Assembly: GCF_023205015.1 (NCBI RefSeq)
Contig: NZ_CP096258.1
Span: 744,001-808,000, forward strand
DNA: 64,000 bases
Source of the DNA: Providencia rettgeri
GTDB lineage: Bacteria > Pseudomonadota > Gammaproteobacteria > Enterobacterales > Enterobacteriaceae
Reading direction: 5' to 3'
This document shows positions 53,699 through 62,711 of this stretch, piece by piece (the stretch's first letter is position 1; the number at the start of each line of letters is the position of its first letter). Position numbers and translations under genes: made by a program. The notes below the pieces were generated by a model that did not search any database, was not told where the DNA came from, and worked only from the letters and a program-made list of their open reading frames with translations.

Positions 53699-54778
53699 CT
53701 ACTCCATTACCTTTTTAAGTGAATTATGTGCAGCAGTTTCCACTTTTTTTGTGAGTTCACGCTCTTGAATAGACGTTAATGATTTCCTACCTTTTACGTA
53801 TTCGCCTGAACCTTTATAGGAGTAGAACCCTTTAACTAAATAAGAAAAATAATCTTTGTTTTCAGCATCGGAAAATTGAGCTTCAAACTCGTACAATTCA
53901 TCATCTAGTTTTTCTGACTTTGATCGCCAAACAATTTTAGATATATAAAATCCTTTTTTGTATAGTTGTAGTAATTCCTCGGAACGTAAAACATTTTGAC
54001 CTTTTAGAGAAGCCTTTGAAATGTGCGTTCCTAACTCGAGGTTTTCAAAATCGTTTTCATCTTCATCTTCATCTTCATCTTCATCAAGATGTTTTTCTTC
54101 GGGGTGGTAAACATAAACATCGGTGACATCATATAACTTGTATCCGTCAATGCCATTTATTAGCTCGTTGAAGAATCTTGTAACCACCTCATGATCGGTT
54201 GTATTCGACAAGTTTATATTTGTTGTTTCAACTTCCTCTTCAAGCTCGGATTCTAGTTTTGATATGTAAAGAGACTTCCATTCTTCAACAGTCTTATTTT
54301 GTGGGTGACGTATAATCAAATTTTCTTCATTTATTTCTATTGAGATTACTGCTTCTTTATTTGATATTTGTTTGAATTCTGAATTGCTGTAGTTAAATTC
54401 TCTATACTCTACCTTAATACTTATTGAATTCATTTCTGACTCTTCAATAGTGCAGGTTGCGCCGAAATGTTCAAGGTCACTTACAAGTCCAGCCGCAACA
54501 GTTTCTATGATGTCTTTGTCTACAATTCTATTTACTGTAGTACTGGTGTTTTTTTCTCTTCGTGTATTTGCGCCCAGTATGTCAGCAAGTCTTTTGTAAT
54601 CTTGGTAAGAATGCGGAAATAAAGAAAAGTACCTAGCTAGTTTTTCCCTTTTCGTCTCATGAGATACAATAATTCCTCTACTCAGGAATATATCCTTTAG
54701 CTCACTATTTGTTACTTTTGACTGATTAATTGCATCAAACATGGCCTTATCACTAACGCTGTATAAACTTCCTTTCAT
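53699..54778 (-). CDS. unrecognised HS4 operon protein 2, 359 aa
   Basis: ATG 54778 overlaps the stop of gene 1 (TAATG). The N-terminal ~90 residues are helical with a possible winged-helix or SAP-like layout (NSELKDIFLSRGIIVSHETK...DYKRLADILG). A middle beta-rich region follows, then an acidic run EDEDEDEDEND near residue 240 and a C-terminal domain. No enzyme motif recognised. It could be a sensor or DNA-binding partner of the nuclease-like protein. Confidence 0.75.
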   Translation of the reverse strand: MKGSLYSVSDKAMFDAINQSKVTNSELKDIFLSRGIIVSHETKREKLARYFSLFPHSYQDYKRLADILGANTRREKNTSTTVNRIVDKDIIETVAAGLVSDLEHFGATCTIEESEMNSISIKVEYREFNYSNSEFKQISNKEAVISIEINEENLIIRHPQNKTVEEWKSLYISKLESELEEEVETTNINLSNTTDHEVVTRFFNELINGIDGYKLYDVTDVYVYHPEEKHLDEDEDEDEDENDFENLELGTHISKASLKGQNVLRSEELLQLYKKGFYISKIVWRSKSEKLDDELYEFEAQFSDAENKDYFSYLVKGFYSYKGSGEYVKGRKSLTSIQERELTKKVETAAHNSLKKVME

Positions 54779-55842
54779 TACTCTCTCCAACCTACATTTA
54801 TGTCAGTCAATAATTCCTTCGTTTGAGTTATTGTCTCGAACTGTGATTCAATTTCCTTTAGTCGTTGTTTTTTGTATGTGTCATATCCCCATGCAGCTGC
54901 ATAAGTAGAAATTGCGTTTTTGAAATTACTTACTATATCCTTATGTTTTTCACTTGCTGCGCATCTTATTTTTATAGGTTGAGAACTATCAAGCATCTGA
55001 TTTTTAGATATAGTATCGAGTAAGTAGATGAATTCTTCTTGTGTTTCACCTTTTCCGTTGTAATAAATTATATGGCCTTGCTGTTCGACTATGCTTCCAT
55101 CTTTAGGATTTGACACACTTTCATACCCGATTATTAGAAAAGGTGAGGATAAAAGCTCTATTGTTGCAGGGCGAAGATATTTGTCGAAGTGAGTTTTGTG
55201 CAAAAATAGTTCTGGATAATGGAACCAATGCTTTTGTTCGTATAAGTGAGGGAATTTCTGCTTTGAAGCGAGGTAATTTAAATCGGCAACTATTGTATTC
55301 AGATAATTAATTTGCGAAGGTTCGATTATATGAATCATTTGATCTCGTTTTAGACCAATATTGCTTGTGTTTATGACTCTCTTGGTTGTAGGATCGTTTT
55401 TAGTCTTGATGAAAAATCGTTCGTAAAACTCTCTATCGAATTTTCCATCGTGATTATAAGTGAATAGTAGTGCTCTAATCTCAGTTGGCTCCTCAAAATT
55501 AGCATAGCGACCTCTCCATTCCTTGCTTAGCCTTGCACATTCGATTGTTTTTGCTAATGACTGAAGAGCTGTTCGAACATTTTTCTCACTTATTGATCCT
55601 TCTTTGTAACTTTTTAAATCGGTGTTAAAAAGAACTCTTTTATTCGTATATGGATCAAGATAATGGAAAACCACATCTACTGGATGAGTATGGTTATCCG
55701 CACTCTTAGAGCTAGAATGTTCGTTAGGTTTACTACAGTCGAAATTTGTATTGTATAACTTTACAGTTTCCCACTTGAATACTGATAGTAACTGTTCAGA
55801 TACTAATTCCGCCATCTTGCCAATATTTTCGGTTTCAGCCAT
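54778..55842 (-). CDS. HS4 operon protein 1, PD-(D/E)xK nuclease-like, 354 aa
   Basis: ATG 55842 follows GGAG; TTG codons upstream are rejected. The N-terminal ~130 residues show a nuclease-like core: a helix with Glu (AELVSEQLL), PVDVVF and, after a short gap, NTDLKSY, the D...DxK pattern of PD-(D/E)xK enzymes. The C-terminal ~200 residues are unrecognised. First gene of a three-gene unit sitting in hotspot HS4 of the ICE, a place where cargo such as defence genes is found. Function is inferred only. Confidence 0.75.
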   Translation of the reverse strand: MAETENIGKMAELVSEQLLSVFKWETVKLYNTNFDCSKPNEHSSSKSADNHTHPVDVVFHYLDPYTNKRVLFNTDLKSYKEGSISEKNVRTALQSLAKTIECARLSKEWRGRYANFEEPTEIRALLFTYNHDGKFDREFYERFFIKTKNDPTTKRVINTSNIGLKRDQMIHIIEPSQINYLNTIVADLNYLASKQKFPHLYEQKHWFHYPELFLHKTHFDKYLRPATIELLSSPFLIIGYESVSNPKDGSIVEQQGHIIYYNGKGETQEEFIYLLDTISKNQMLDSSQPIKIRCAASEKHKDIVSNFKNAISTYAAAWGYDTYKKQRLKEIESQFETITQTKELLTDINVGWRE

Positions 55843-55954
55843 CAACAACTCCGTTGCATAAAATGTTTCATTATGATAACCATACTACAGTCATTGCCGT
55901 TCCCAAGTACACCATTAGTCAACTATATGTCTATTTTTTACATCCACAGGCTGA

Positions 55955-56638
55955 TTAACAACTTTGTGTAACATGGCAATTACTGTTTCCTTGTACACTT
56001 CTAATCTTCAAATCACGTATTTTTTCCCATTCGTCAACAGGGTCCATTCTTGACCAAGCTTCAAATAGCTGAGTTTGTTGCCTGCTTAGTCTTAGGCCGT
56101 ATTGATCTCGCATGTAGAAATAGATTCTAGCAATATCACCCTGACGGTTAGCTGGTGGTTCTGCTCGACGGTCTTTGAAATTAACTTCGAAATCACATTG
56201 ACCATAGGATCTTGGTTCGTTCGGAATCATGCCAAATCGAAAATTTGACCTATCCCCATTGAGCTCTCCTACAGATGGTACGAGGTTATGGAGATCTGAA
56301 ACCATTTTAGAAAACTCAGGATCATTCTTTTCACAGTTCCGACGACCACCATTTTGCCAGCATTGGCGTTGATGGCCAATTTCCCAAGCTGAGACAACGT
56401 GCTCCCACTCTAAGCGTTCTCCTCGTTTCGGTTGCTTCCTTGGTTCATATCCGCAAGATGCAGCATCAATCGCACCATCATTGTTATAGCTACATCCACA
56501 GTAAAACGTACTCTGGTTGTCTTGGTAAATTTCTCGGGCAAATCGTTTTGCCTGGCTGAACGATGTTGGGTGTTCTGCAAATGCAGGGATAGCGAACAAC
56601 GCTATTAAGAAGGTAACGAGAAAATTAGTTCTATTCAT
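55955..56638 (-). CDS. secreted endonuclease I family DNase
   Basis: 227 residues with a signal peptide (about 1-21). Endonuclease I/NucM motifs: EWEHVVSAW near residue 76 and SDLHNLVPSVGELNGDRSN near residue 114. Eight or so Cys residues. Periplasmic or secreted DNase related to EndA and Vibrio Dns. Encoded on the strand opposite to the transfer genes. It could degrade incoming DNA. Confidence 0.92.
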   Translation of the reverse strand: MNRTNFLVTFLIALFAIPAFAEHPTSFSQAKRFAREIYQDNQSTFYCGCSYNNDGAIDAASCGYEPRKQPKRGERLEWEHVVSAWEIGHQRQCWQNGGRRNCEKNDPEFSKMVSDLHNLVPSVGELNGDRSNFRFGMIPNEPRSYGQCDFEVNFKDRRAEPPANRQGDIARIYFYMRDQYGLRLSRQQTQLFEAWSRMDPVDEWEKIRDLKIRSVQGNSNCHVTQSC

Positions 56639-56746
56639 GTAAATTGGCCAAAAATGACAGTTAAATTCATTTTAATGATTTTGATAGAAAATACTGCAAG
56701 ATGAAGAGCCCCTTCGAGAGGGGCTGGTTGATGGGAGCCTAGTTGG

Positions 56747-57349
56747 CTAGTTGGCGGGGTTATCTGTTTCCTCTTCAGTGATATCGTCATCGGTTGAAGG
56801 CACCGCTTGCTCAACTTCTGCTTCTTTACCCTTAACTTGGGCTGATTTTCGTGCTCGAATTTCGATATCAATTATGCGTCGAGCCAGTTTGATGATGCGC
56901 TGTTGCCATGCGTAGTTGCCATCAACACGTTGCTTGTTGCTAAGCACGCTGGACAACCAGAGTGTGTCCATTGAGATCATCAACGCATCGAGTTTGCGAA
57001 CTAAGCCGACAAACTGACCAACCTGAGGCGAGCTGATTTTGGCGTTGAAGGTAATCGGGTCGGTGTAGTCAGGTACTTCATCGATGCCGTTGGACTCCAT
57101 CAGTTTGTCCAAACGAGCTTGTTCTTTGTCTACCGCCTTAGCGCAATCCTCGATCAACTGGCTAATGATCTGTTCCACTTCATCAATTTCGTTCTCATCG
57201 CCAATGATGCGTAGGATGACATCGATTCCGTAAAGCGCACTGACCGTGCGCCTAAAAACACGGTCAACGACACGTTGCGCCTGTAAGCTGTTAATTGTGA
57301 ATGATTGTTCAAAGATGGGTTTTGAGTAATTGGGTTTTGCTTGGGCCAT
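56747..57349 (-). CDS. DUF1845-like ICE protein, 200 aa
   Basis: Helical, with an acidic C-terminal tail (STDDDITEEETDNPAN). AGGAG before ATG 57349. Similar proteins (DUF1845, PFL_4669-type) are frequent in ICEs. Function unknown; divergent from the recombination operon, so it may share its control region. It fits the s063 position of SXT. Confidence 0.7.
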   Translation of the reverse strand: MAQAKPNYSKPIFEQSFTINSLQAQRVVDRVFRRTVSALYGIDVILRIIGDENEIDEVEQIISQLIEDCAKAVDKEQARLDKLMESNGIDEVPDYTDPITFNAKISSPQVGQFVGLVRKLDALMISMDTLWLSSVLSNKQRVDGNYAWQQRIIKLARRIIDIEIRARKSAQVKGKEAEVEQAVPSTDDDITEEETDNPAN

Positions 57350-57650
57350 AGGTTTGCTCCTGATATGACAATAATCAGTCCCTAGACTAATCCTCTGTGA
57401 GGTAATGGCCTTTCAGCTAAGTGGAAGAATTGAGCATCTTTCTAACTACCCTGTCTGGATAAGACGGTTACACTGACTATCAAATATTGCTGATCTGTTT
57501 CAGTGATATCTGCGCCTGAGAGCATGAGCTCAAAGGAAGCCCGCCGCTGAGTATTCTCAGTGGTACTAAGAGGTAGCTAGCCTCCTTAAACAAATAGCCT
57601 GCATGTTTACATGCTCAACCATGCGTTCCTTACGGTTCGCCTTTTCACCA
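57350..57650. other. divergent intergenic region before the recombination operon
   Basis: About 300 bases between the DUF1845-like gene and the first leader hairpin. It should hold the promoters of both, but I cannot point to convincing -35/-10 boxes. Confidence 0.4.
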
Positions 57651-57688
57651 CCCAACTGGGGGAGTTTTCCCCAGTTGGGGGTGACTCC
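57651..57688 (+). ncRNA. pseudoknot-like leader 1 (before 108-aa gene)
   Basis: Stem CCCAACTGGGG/CCCCAGTTGGG (11 bp). Loop bases with GGAGT of the 5' side can pair with ACTCC at 57684-57688. First of seven similar leaders. Confidence 0.7.
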
Positions 57689-57714
57689 TTCAAAACCAAC
57701 ATAAGGAGTCACCA

Positions 57715-58041
57715 ATGGAATATATCTTCGGATTTATTATCCAAATCGCAGGCATTATGTTGCTTGCAAAACTGAGCTGGTCGCTTTTGCGATTGCTTGC
57801 TCGTCAAAGCGTGCGTCCGTTTCGATTTGTACTTACTCAAATTAAGCGATTGCTCACACCAACACTAAAACGTCGTCCAATGGCAGTGCCTAAAGCTCCT
57901 GGTATGCCCCGTTTGACATCTGCGTTTTACAAAGAGCCACATCCGTACGACATGGCTTTACTCGAAATACCAACCTATCTGCGTCGTCAGTCTTCTTTGC
58001 CCAGCCGGGCAGAAGCGACTGTGTGCACAGAGTTCAACTAA
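57715..58041 (+). CDS. small membrane protein of recombination operon, 108 aa
   Basis: One hydrophobic segment (about residues 3-30), then a basic Arg/Lys-rich stretch (ARQSVRPFRFVLTQIKRLL) and a hydrophilic tail. AAGGAG upstream. Conserved ICE gene of unknown function, first in the ssb-bet-exo unit. Confidence 0.75.
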   Translation: MEYIFGFIIQIAGIMLLAKLSWSLLRLLARQSVRPFRFVLTQIKRLLTPTLKRRPMAVPKAPGMPRLTSAFYKEPHPYDMALLEIPTYLRRQSSLPSRAEATVCTEFN

Positions 58042-58056
58042 GACAAGGAGAACATC

Positions 58057-58476
58057 ATGAAAAACCAAGTAACACTCATAGGCTACGTTGGCTCTGAGCC
58101 AGAGACGCGAGCCTATCCATCAGGTGATTTGGTGACCAGCATTTCGCTGGCCACTTCTGAGAAATGGCGCGACCGGCAATCCAATGAGCTCAAAGAGCAT
58201 ACGGAATGGCATCGGGTCGTTTTTCGAGATCGTGGTGGATTTAAGTTAGGGCTAAGGGCAAAAGATTTAATCCAAAAAGGAGCGAAGCTTTTTGTTCAAG
58301 GGCCTCAGCGCACGCGCTCATGGGAGAAAGATGGCATTAAGCATCGATTGACCGAAGTGGACGCGGACGAGTTTCTGCTTCTTGATAGTGTGAATAAAGC
58401 ATCTGAGCCATCACCGGCGGATGATGCGAGCTCCCAAGCTAATTGGGCACAAACTTATCCTGAACCAGATTTTTAA
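58057..58476 (+). CDS. ssb: single-stranded DNA-binding protein
   Basis: 139 residues. OB fold (VTLIGYVGSEPETR, then TEWHRVVF). The tail is acidic and ends EPDF, a short version of the usual DDDIPF tip. Protects ssDNA and works with Bet and Exo. No hairpin leader precedes it. Confidence 0.95.
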   Translation: MKNQVTLIGYVGSEPETRAYPSGDLVTSISLATSEKWRDRQSNELKEHTEWHRVVFRDRGGFKLGLRAKDLIQKGAKLFVQGPQRTRSWEKDGIKHRLTEVDADEFLLLDSVNKASEPSPADDASSQANWAQTYPEPDF

Positions 58477-58495
58477 CCGAGCAAAAATGCTTTAA

Positions 58496-58533
58496 CCCAG
58501 CCGGGAGTACTTTCCCGTCAGGGGCAGACTCCC
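58496..58533 (+). ncRNA. pseudoknot-like leader 2 (before bet)
   Basis: Hairpin CCC-AGC-CGGGA... with CCCG-TCA-GGG; GGGAGT in the 5' arm/loop is complementary to ACTCCC at 58528-58533. Confidence 0.65.
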
Positions 58534-58555
58534 ACTTTGATTGTCGGAGTCCACA

Positions 58556-59374
58556 ATGGAAAAACCAAAGCTAATCCAACGCTTTGCTGAGCGCTTTAGT
58601 GTCGATCCAAACAAACTGTTCGATACCCTAAAAGCAACAGCATTCAAGCAACGTGACGGTAGTGCACCGACCAATGAGCAGATGATGGCGCTCTTGGTGG
58701 TTGCAGATCAGTACGGCTTGAACCCTTTCACCAAAGAGATTTTTGCGTTCCCTGATAAACAAGCTGGAATCATTCCAGTGGTAGGTGTCGATGGATGGTC
58801 TCGCATCATAAATCAACACGACCAGTTTGATGGCATGGAGTTCAAGACTTCAGAAACCAAAGTCTCACTGGATGGCGCGAAAGAATGCCCGGAATGGATG
58901 GAATGCATTATCTATCGGCGCGACCGTTCACACCCAGTCAAAATCACTGAGTACCTGGATGAAGTCTATCGACCGCCTTTTGAAGGTAACGGCAAAAATG
59001 GCCCTTACCGTGTGGATGGTCCATGGCAGACGCACACTAAGCGAATGCTAAGGCATAAATCCATGATCCAGTGTTCCCGCATTGCGTTTGGCTTTGTGGG
59101 AATTTTCGATCAAGACGAAGCGGAGCGAATCATCGAAGGCCAAGCAACACACGTTGTTGAGCCATCTGTGATTCCACCCGAGCAAGTTGATGATCGAACC
59201 CGAGGGCTTGTTTACAAGCTTATCGAGCGGGCGGAAGCTTCAAACGCTTGGAATAGTGCATTGGAATATGCCAATGAACATTTTCAAGGTGTTGAACTGA
59301 CGTTTGCGAAACAAGAAATATTTAATGCACAGCAACAAGCAGCCAAAGCGCTCACACAGCCTTTAGCTTCTTAG
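58556..59374 (+). CDS. bet: Bet/RecT ssDNA-annealing recombinase
   Basis: 272 residues, RecT/lambda-Beta family (LNPFTKEIFAFPDKQAGI, VVGVDGWSRIIN). Anneals complementary strands; with Exo it drives recombination between ICEs, as shown for SXT. ATG 58556 preceded by CGGAG; a TTG at 58541 is rejected. Confidence 0.95.
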   Translation: MEKPKLIQRFAERFSVDPNKLFDTLKATAFKQRDGSAPTNEQMMALLVVADQYGLNPFTKEIFAFPDKQAGIIPVVGVDGWSRIINQHDQFDGMEFKTSETKVSLDGAKECPEWMECIIYRRDRSHPVKITEYLDEVYRPPFEGNGKNGPYRVDGPWQTHTKRMLRHKSMIQCSRIAFGFVGIFDQDEAERIIEGQATHVVEPSVIPPEQVDDRTRGLVYKLIERAEASNAWNSALEYANEHFQGVELTFAKQEIFNAQQQAAKALTQPLAS

Positions 59375-59396
59375 CGCCACGCATTCATTTTACGAA

Positions 59397-59434
59397 CCCT
59401 GGCGGGATTATTCTCCCGTCAGGGGGAAGGTCTC
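59397..59434 (+). ncRNA. pseudoknot-like leader 3 (before 47-aa gene)
   Basis: Stem CCCTGGCGGGA/TCCCGTCAGGG; GGGAT can pair with GTCTC at 59430-59434 using two G-U wobbles. Confidence 0.6.
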
Positions 59435-59456
59435 GTCTTTTTTTTGGAGATCTTCC

Positions 59457-59600
59457 ATGACTAAATCAGCCTCACTTTTTCGCTTGGTATTGGTTGTTGC
59501 CCTTGTCGTAGGTTCGATTCAAGCCGGTAAAGCGGCAATTGATTCGGTTCAAGCAAGTGTTGTTCAGCACCAAACAGCGTTAGCACAAGCTGCAAAGTAA
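59457..59600 (+). CDS. small signal-anchored protein, 47 aa
   Basis: Begins MTKSASLFRLVLVVALVV and runs to TAA 59600. The N-terminal half is hydrophobic (signal peptide or anchor), the rest Ala/Gln/Val-rich. ATG preceded by TTGGAGATC. Between bet and exo, where SXT has a similar small gene. Function unknown. Confidence 0.7.
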   Translation: MTKSASLFRLVLVVALVVGSIQAGKAAIDSVQASVVQHQTALAQAAK

Positions 59601-59608
59601 CCACTTAA

Positions 59609-59646
59609 CCCTGAAGGGGAGTTCTCTCCTTCGGGGGAGTCTCCCC
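59609..59646 (+). ncRNA. pseudoknot-like leader 4 (before exo)
   Basis: Stem CCCTGAAGG/CCTTCGGGG; loop GGGGAG is complementary to CTCCCC at 59641-59646. Confidence 0.65.
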
Positions 59647-59660
59647 TCAAAGGAGGCAAT

Positions 59661-60677
59661 ATGAAGGTTATCGACCTATCACAGCGTACTCCTGCATGGC
59701 ACCAGTGGCGCATTGCAGGGGTTACGGCATCTGAAGCCCCAATTATTATGGGGCGTTCACCCTACAAAACACCTTGGCGATTATGGGCAGAAAAAACCGG
59801 ATTCGTATTACCGGAAGACCTGTCGAATAATCCAAATGTGCTTCGCGGTATAAGGTTGGAGCCTCAAGCAAGGCGAGCATTTGAGAATGCGCATAATGAC
59901 TTTCTTCTGCCGTTATGTGCAGAAGCCGATCATAACGCAATCTTTCGAGCCAGCTTTGATGGCATCAACGATGCGGGCGAACCTGTTGAACTGAAATGTC
60001 CTTGCCAGTCAGTTTTTGAGGATGTGCAAGCTCACCGAGAACAAAGCGAGGCGTACCAGTTGTATTGGGTGCAAGTACAGCATCAAATACTGGTCGCCAA
60101 TAGCACGCGAGGTTGGTTGGTTTTCTATTTTGAGGATCAACTGATTGAGTTTGAAATACAACGAGACGCGGCGTTCTTAACTGAGTTGCAAGAAACAGCG
60201 CTTCAGTTTTGGGAGTTAGTACAGACCAAAAAAGAACCGTCAAAATGCCCTGAGCAAGATTGTTTTGTTCCCAAGGGTGAAGCCCAATACCGTTGGACAT
60301 CGCTGTCTCGACAGTATTGCTCAGCACATGCCGAAGTGGTCCGACTGGAAAATCACATTAAATCTTTGAAAGAGGAAATGCGAGACGCCCAGTCAAAATT
60401 GGTCGCCATGATGGGTAACTACGCTCATGCCGACTATGCTGGGGTCAAACTCAGCCGCTACATGATGGCGGGCACGGTGGACTATAAGCAATTGGCCACC
60501 GATAAGTTAGGCGAGCTGGATGAACAGGTTTTAGCCGCTTACCGAAAAGCGCCACAAGAGCGGTTGCGCATTAGCACCAATAAGCCAGAGCAGCCCGTTG
60601 AAACACCAATCAAAATCAGTCTTGAGCAAGATAACTTGGTTCTGCCAGGTGACTCGCCGAGCTCATTTTACTTTTAA
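59661..60677 (+). CDS. exo: Exo, YqaJ/lambda-type 5'-3' exonuclease
   Basis: 338 residues. YqaJ domain: SEAPIIMGRSPYKTP near residue 27, FDGIN near residue 97 and the catalytic ELKCP near residue 110. Resects DNA for Bet. A coiled coil (about 225-250) precedes a C-terminal tail ending SSFYF, shared with two later proteins. AAAGGAGG upstream. Confidence 0.95.
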   Translation: MKVIDLSQRTPAWHQWRIAGVTASEAPIIMGRSPYKTPWRLWAEKTGFVLPEDLSNNPNVLRGIRLEPQARRAFENAHNDFLLPLCAEADHNAIFRASFDGINDAGEPVELKCPCQSVFEDVQAHREQSEAYQLYWVQVQHQILVANSTRGWLVFYFEDQLIEFEIQRDAAFLTELQETALQFWELVQTKKEPSKCPEQDCFVPKGEAQYRWTSLSRQYCSAHAEVVRLENHIKSLKEEMRDAQSKLVAMMGNYAHADYAGVKLSRYMMAGTVDYKQLATDKLGELDEQVLAAYRKAPQERLRISTNKPEQPVETPIKISLEQDNLVLPGDSPSSFYF

Positions 60678-60824
60678 CGTTCACTTGGAGCCGATTTCGG
60701 CTCCTTTCTCATGCGCTTACATCGAGTGCATCAGAAAGCAGTTTCACTCGTAGCCAATGCTGGGTACGAATGATAGAGCGAGCTGAACTCTTACATACAC
60801 AGCCATACCACAATCAACACACCA

Positions 60825-60862
60825 CCCGGCGGGGCCTTCATTCCCTGTTGGGGCATGGGGCC
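60825..60862 (+). ncRNA. pseudoknot-like leader 5 (before cobS)
   Basis: Hairpin CCCGGCGGG.../CCCTGTTGGG; GGCC in the loop is complementary to GGCC at 60859-60862. Confidence 0.55.
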
Positions 60863-60886
60863 TCGTCAAAACTGATGAGGTTTACC

Positions 60887-61846
60887 ATGACTGAACAATC
60901 CCCATTTTTGGTTCAAGTGAATCAAGCGTTTAATGTCCCGGCTCCTGATGCTTTCGTTCTGGAAGGATTTAGTGCCGACACTACCCATCCAAACATTCCC
61001 GTTCGCAAGGACGAGTATGTCTTTAGAAAAGAAGACTTACGTGACGTATTGGCGTTCTTGTCTAACCCAGACGGTGACGGTTTGTATATTACAGGCCCAA
61101 CTGGATGCGGGAAGACCTCGCTAATTTGCCAAGTTGCTTCTCGATTGAATTGGCCTGTTCAGCAAATTACTGCGCACGGTCGATTGGAGTTGTCCGATCT
61201 TATCGGTCACCACACGCTGGTTAATGGCAACATGACCTTTGTGTATGGACCGCTGGCACTGGCTGTAAAGCATGGCCATTTGCTGATCATTAATGAAATG
61301 GATCTTGCTGAGCCTGCTGAACTGGCTGGGCTCAATGACATTTTGGAAGGTGCCCCGTTGGTCATCGCACAAAATGGCGGTGAGATCATCATGCCACATA
61401 ACAAGTTTCGTTTTATCGCAACCGGCAACAGTGCGGGCAGCGGTGATCAAACGGGCTTGTATCAAGGCGTGCTTCAACAGAATTTGGCTTTCCTTGATCG
61501 CTTTAGAATCATTGAAGCGACCTATGCAGAGCCATCTGTAGAGGAAGCCATTCTGGAGAATGTTGCGCCGGGCTTGCCAGAAGTCTTTCGCCAAAAAATG
61601 GTGAAGGTGGCTGGTGACATTCGTCGTCTTTTTATTGGGGGCGCGGATGGCGGTGCGGAGCTTAGTATCACCATGTCCACTAGGACCTTGGTGCGCTGGG
61701 CAAAGTTAACACTTGCTTTTAAAGGCGCTCCTAACGCAGTGGAGTATGCACTGGTTCGGTCTTTGACGGCTCGTGCTGAGTTGGAGCAACGAGAAGCCAT
61801 TCACCGTATTGCCGCTGATGTCTTCGGTGACCATTGGGAGGATTGA
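60887..61846 (+). CDS. cobS: CobS/MoxR-type AAA+ ATPase
   Basis: 319 residues from ATG 60887 (GAGG upstream). Walker A GPTGCGKTS near residue 70, Walker B LLIINEMDLA near residue 132, sensor RFIATGNS near residue 175. Similar to cobaltochelatase CobS, but in SXT-type ICEs there is no cobalamin pathway, so it is probably a remodelling ATPase for neighbouring proteins. Its stop overlaps the next start (TGATG). Confidence 0.92.
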   Translation: MTEQSPFLVQVNQAFNVPAPDAFVLEGFSADTTHPNIPVRKDEYVFRKEDLRDVLAFLSNPDGDGLYITGPTGCGKTSLICQVASRLNWPVQQITAHGRLELSDLIGHHTLVNGNMTFVYGPLALAVKHGHLLIINEMDLAEPAELAGLNDILEGAPLVIAQNGGEIIMPHNKFRFIATGNSAGSGDQTGLYQGVLQQNLAFLDRFRIIEATYAEPSVEEAILENVAPGLPEVFRQKMVKVAGDIRRLFIGGADGGAELSITMSTRTLVRWAKLTLAFKGAPNAVEYALVRSLTARAELEQREAIHRIAADVFGDHWED

Positions 61847-62613
61847 TGATGGAAAAGTGCTTTGCTCTTTACCGTTACAGTCATTCTGATGGGACAGCCA
61901 AAGAATGGGCCATTTACGTTGGATCAGATACCAAGGAGATTGAAGTTCGGTTTGGAAAAGCCGGTCAATTATCGCAGCAGCGATTGATTGATTCGACTGA
62001 TCCTAACGCTGAAGCAGACCGACGAATCAATGAGAAAATCAACAAGGGTTATCGATTTGTTGGACACGTCGGTATTGATCATCAAGGGCGGCCATTTGAA
62101 CTCTCAAATGCGCTAGATAGTGTCGCGTGCGCCAATAACGTCAGTTGGGAGTTTCGTACTCGCAAGGACGTCAATGGCCAAATATCGCTGGCGCAAAAAG
62201 CGTTGTTCGATATGGCAAAGCTGCTTGAAGCCTATGGCTTGGCTGTTATTGATGATAACCAGGTCAGGATTGGAGAATGGTCATTAGGGTTTTGCAAAAG
62301 CGGATTACCTAGAACCAATCAAATCAGCATGGTGTCAGGTGAAGGCGCTGGCATTGTTAACACTGATGATGGCCCGTGGCCATTGTTGCTGTTACTGGCC
62401 TTTAAGCGTCAATTACCACCACTGTGTTCGCTCACAGTAGCGAGTCCTGAAGGGATAGAAGTATCCGACCAACTGAAGTTGGAAAAAGATGTATTGCGGT
62501 CGCTAGGCAGTGATTTAGAGCGGGTTCGCCCGATAGCTGAAGCACTGGACTTAATGCCTGTGAAAATCGATCTCAACCAATCGTCGCCAGATTCGCAAAA
62601 TTACTATTTCTGA
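61846..62613 (+). CDS. WGR-like protein of recombination module, 255 aa
   Basis: The N-terminal ~75 residues (FALYRYSHSDGTAKEWAIYV...VRFGKAG) resemble a WGR nucleic-acid-binding domain. The rest is unrecognised. The C-terminus reads SQNYYF, like the tails of Exo and the 317-aa protein. The first of two adjacent ATGs overlaps the cobS stop. Confidence 0.75.
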   Translation: MMEKCFALYRYSHSDGTAKEWAIYVGSDTKEIEVRFGKAGQLSQQRLIDSTDPNAEADRRINEKINKGYRFVGHVGIDHQGRPFELSNALDSVACANNVSWEFRTRKDVNGQISLAQKALFDMAKLLEAYGLAVIDDNQVRIGEWSLGFCKSGLPRTNQISMVSGEGAGIVNTDDGPWPLLLLLAFKRQLPPLCSLTVASPEGIEVSDQLKLEKDVLRSLGSDLERVRPIAEALDLMPVKIDLNQSSPDSQNYYF

Positions 62614-62648
62614 TAGTGATGTTGCCATTAGCGCGTCAACTACTACCA

Positions 62649-62691
62649 CCCAAATGGGGGCCATTGCTCCTGTTGGGAGTGGTGCGTCCCC
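62649..62691 (+). ncRNA. pseudoknot-like leader 6 (before 317-aa gene)
   Basis: Hairpin CCCAAATGGGG.../CTCCTGTTGGG; GGGG of the 5' side is complementary to CCCC at 62688-62691. Confidence 0.55.
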
Positions 62692-62711
62692 ATCTCGCAT
62701 GAGGAAGCACT

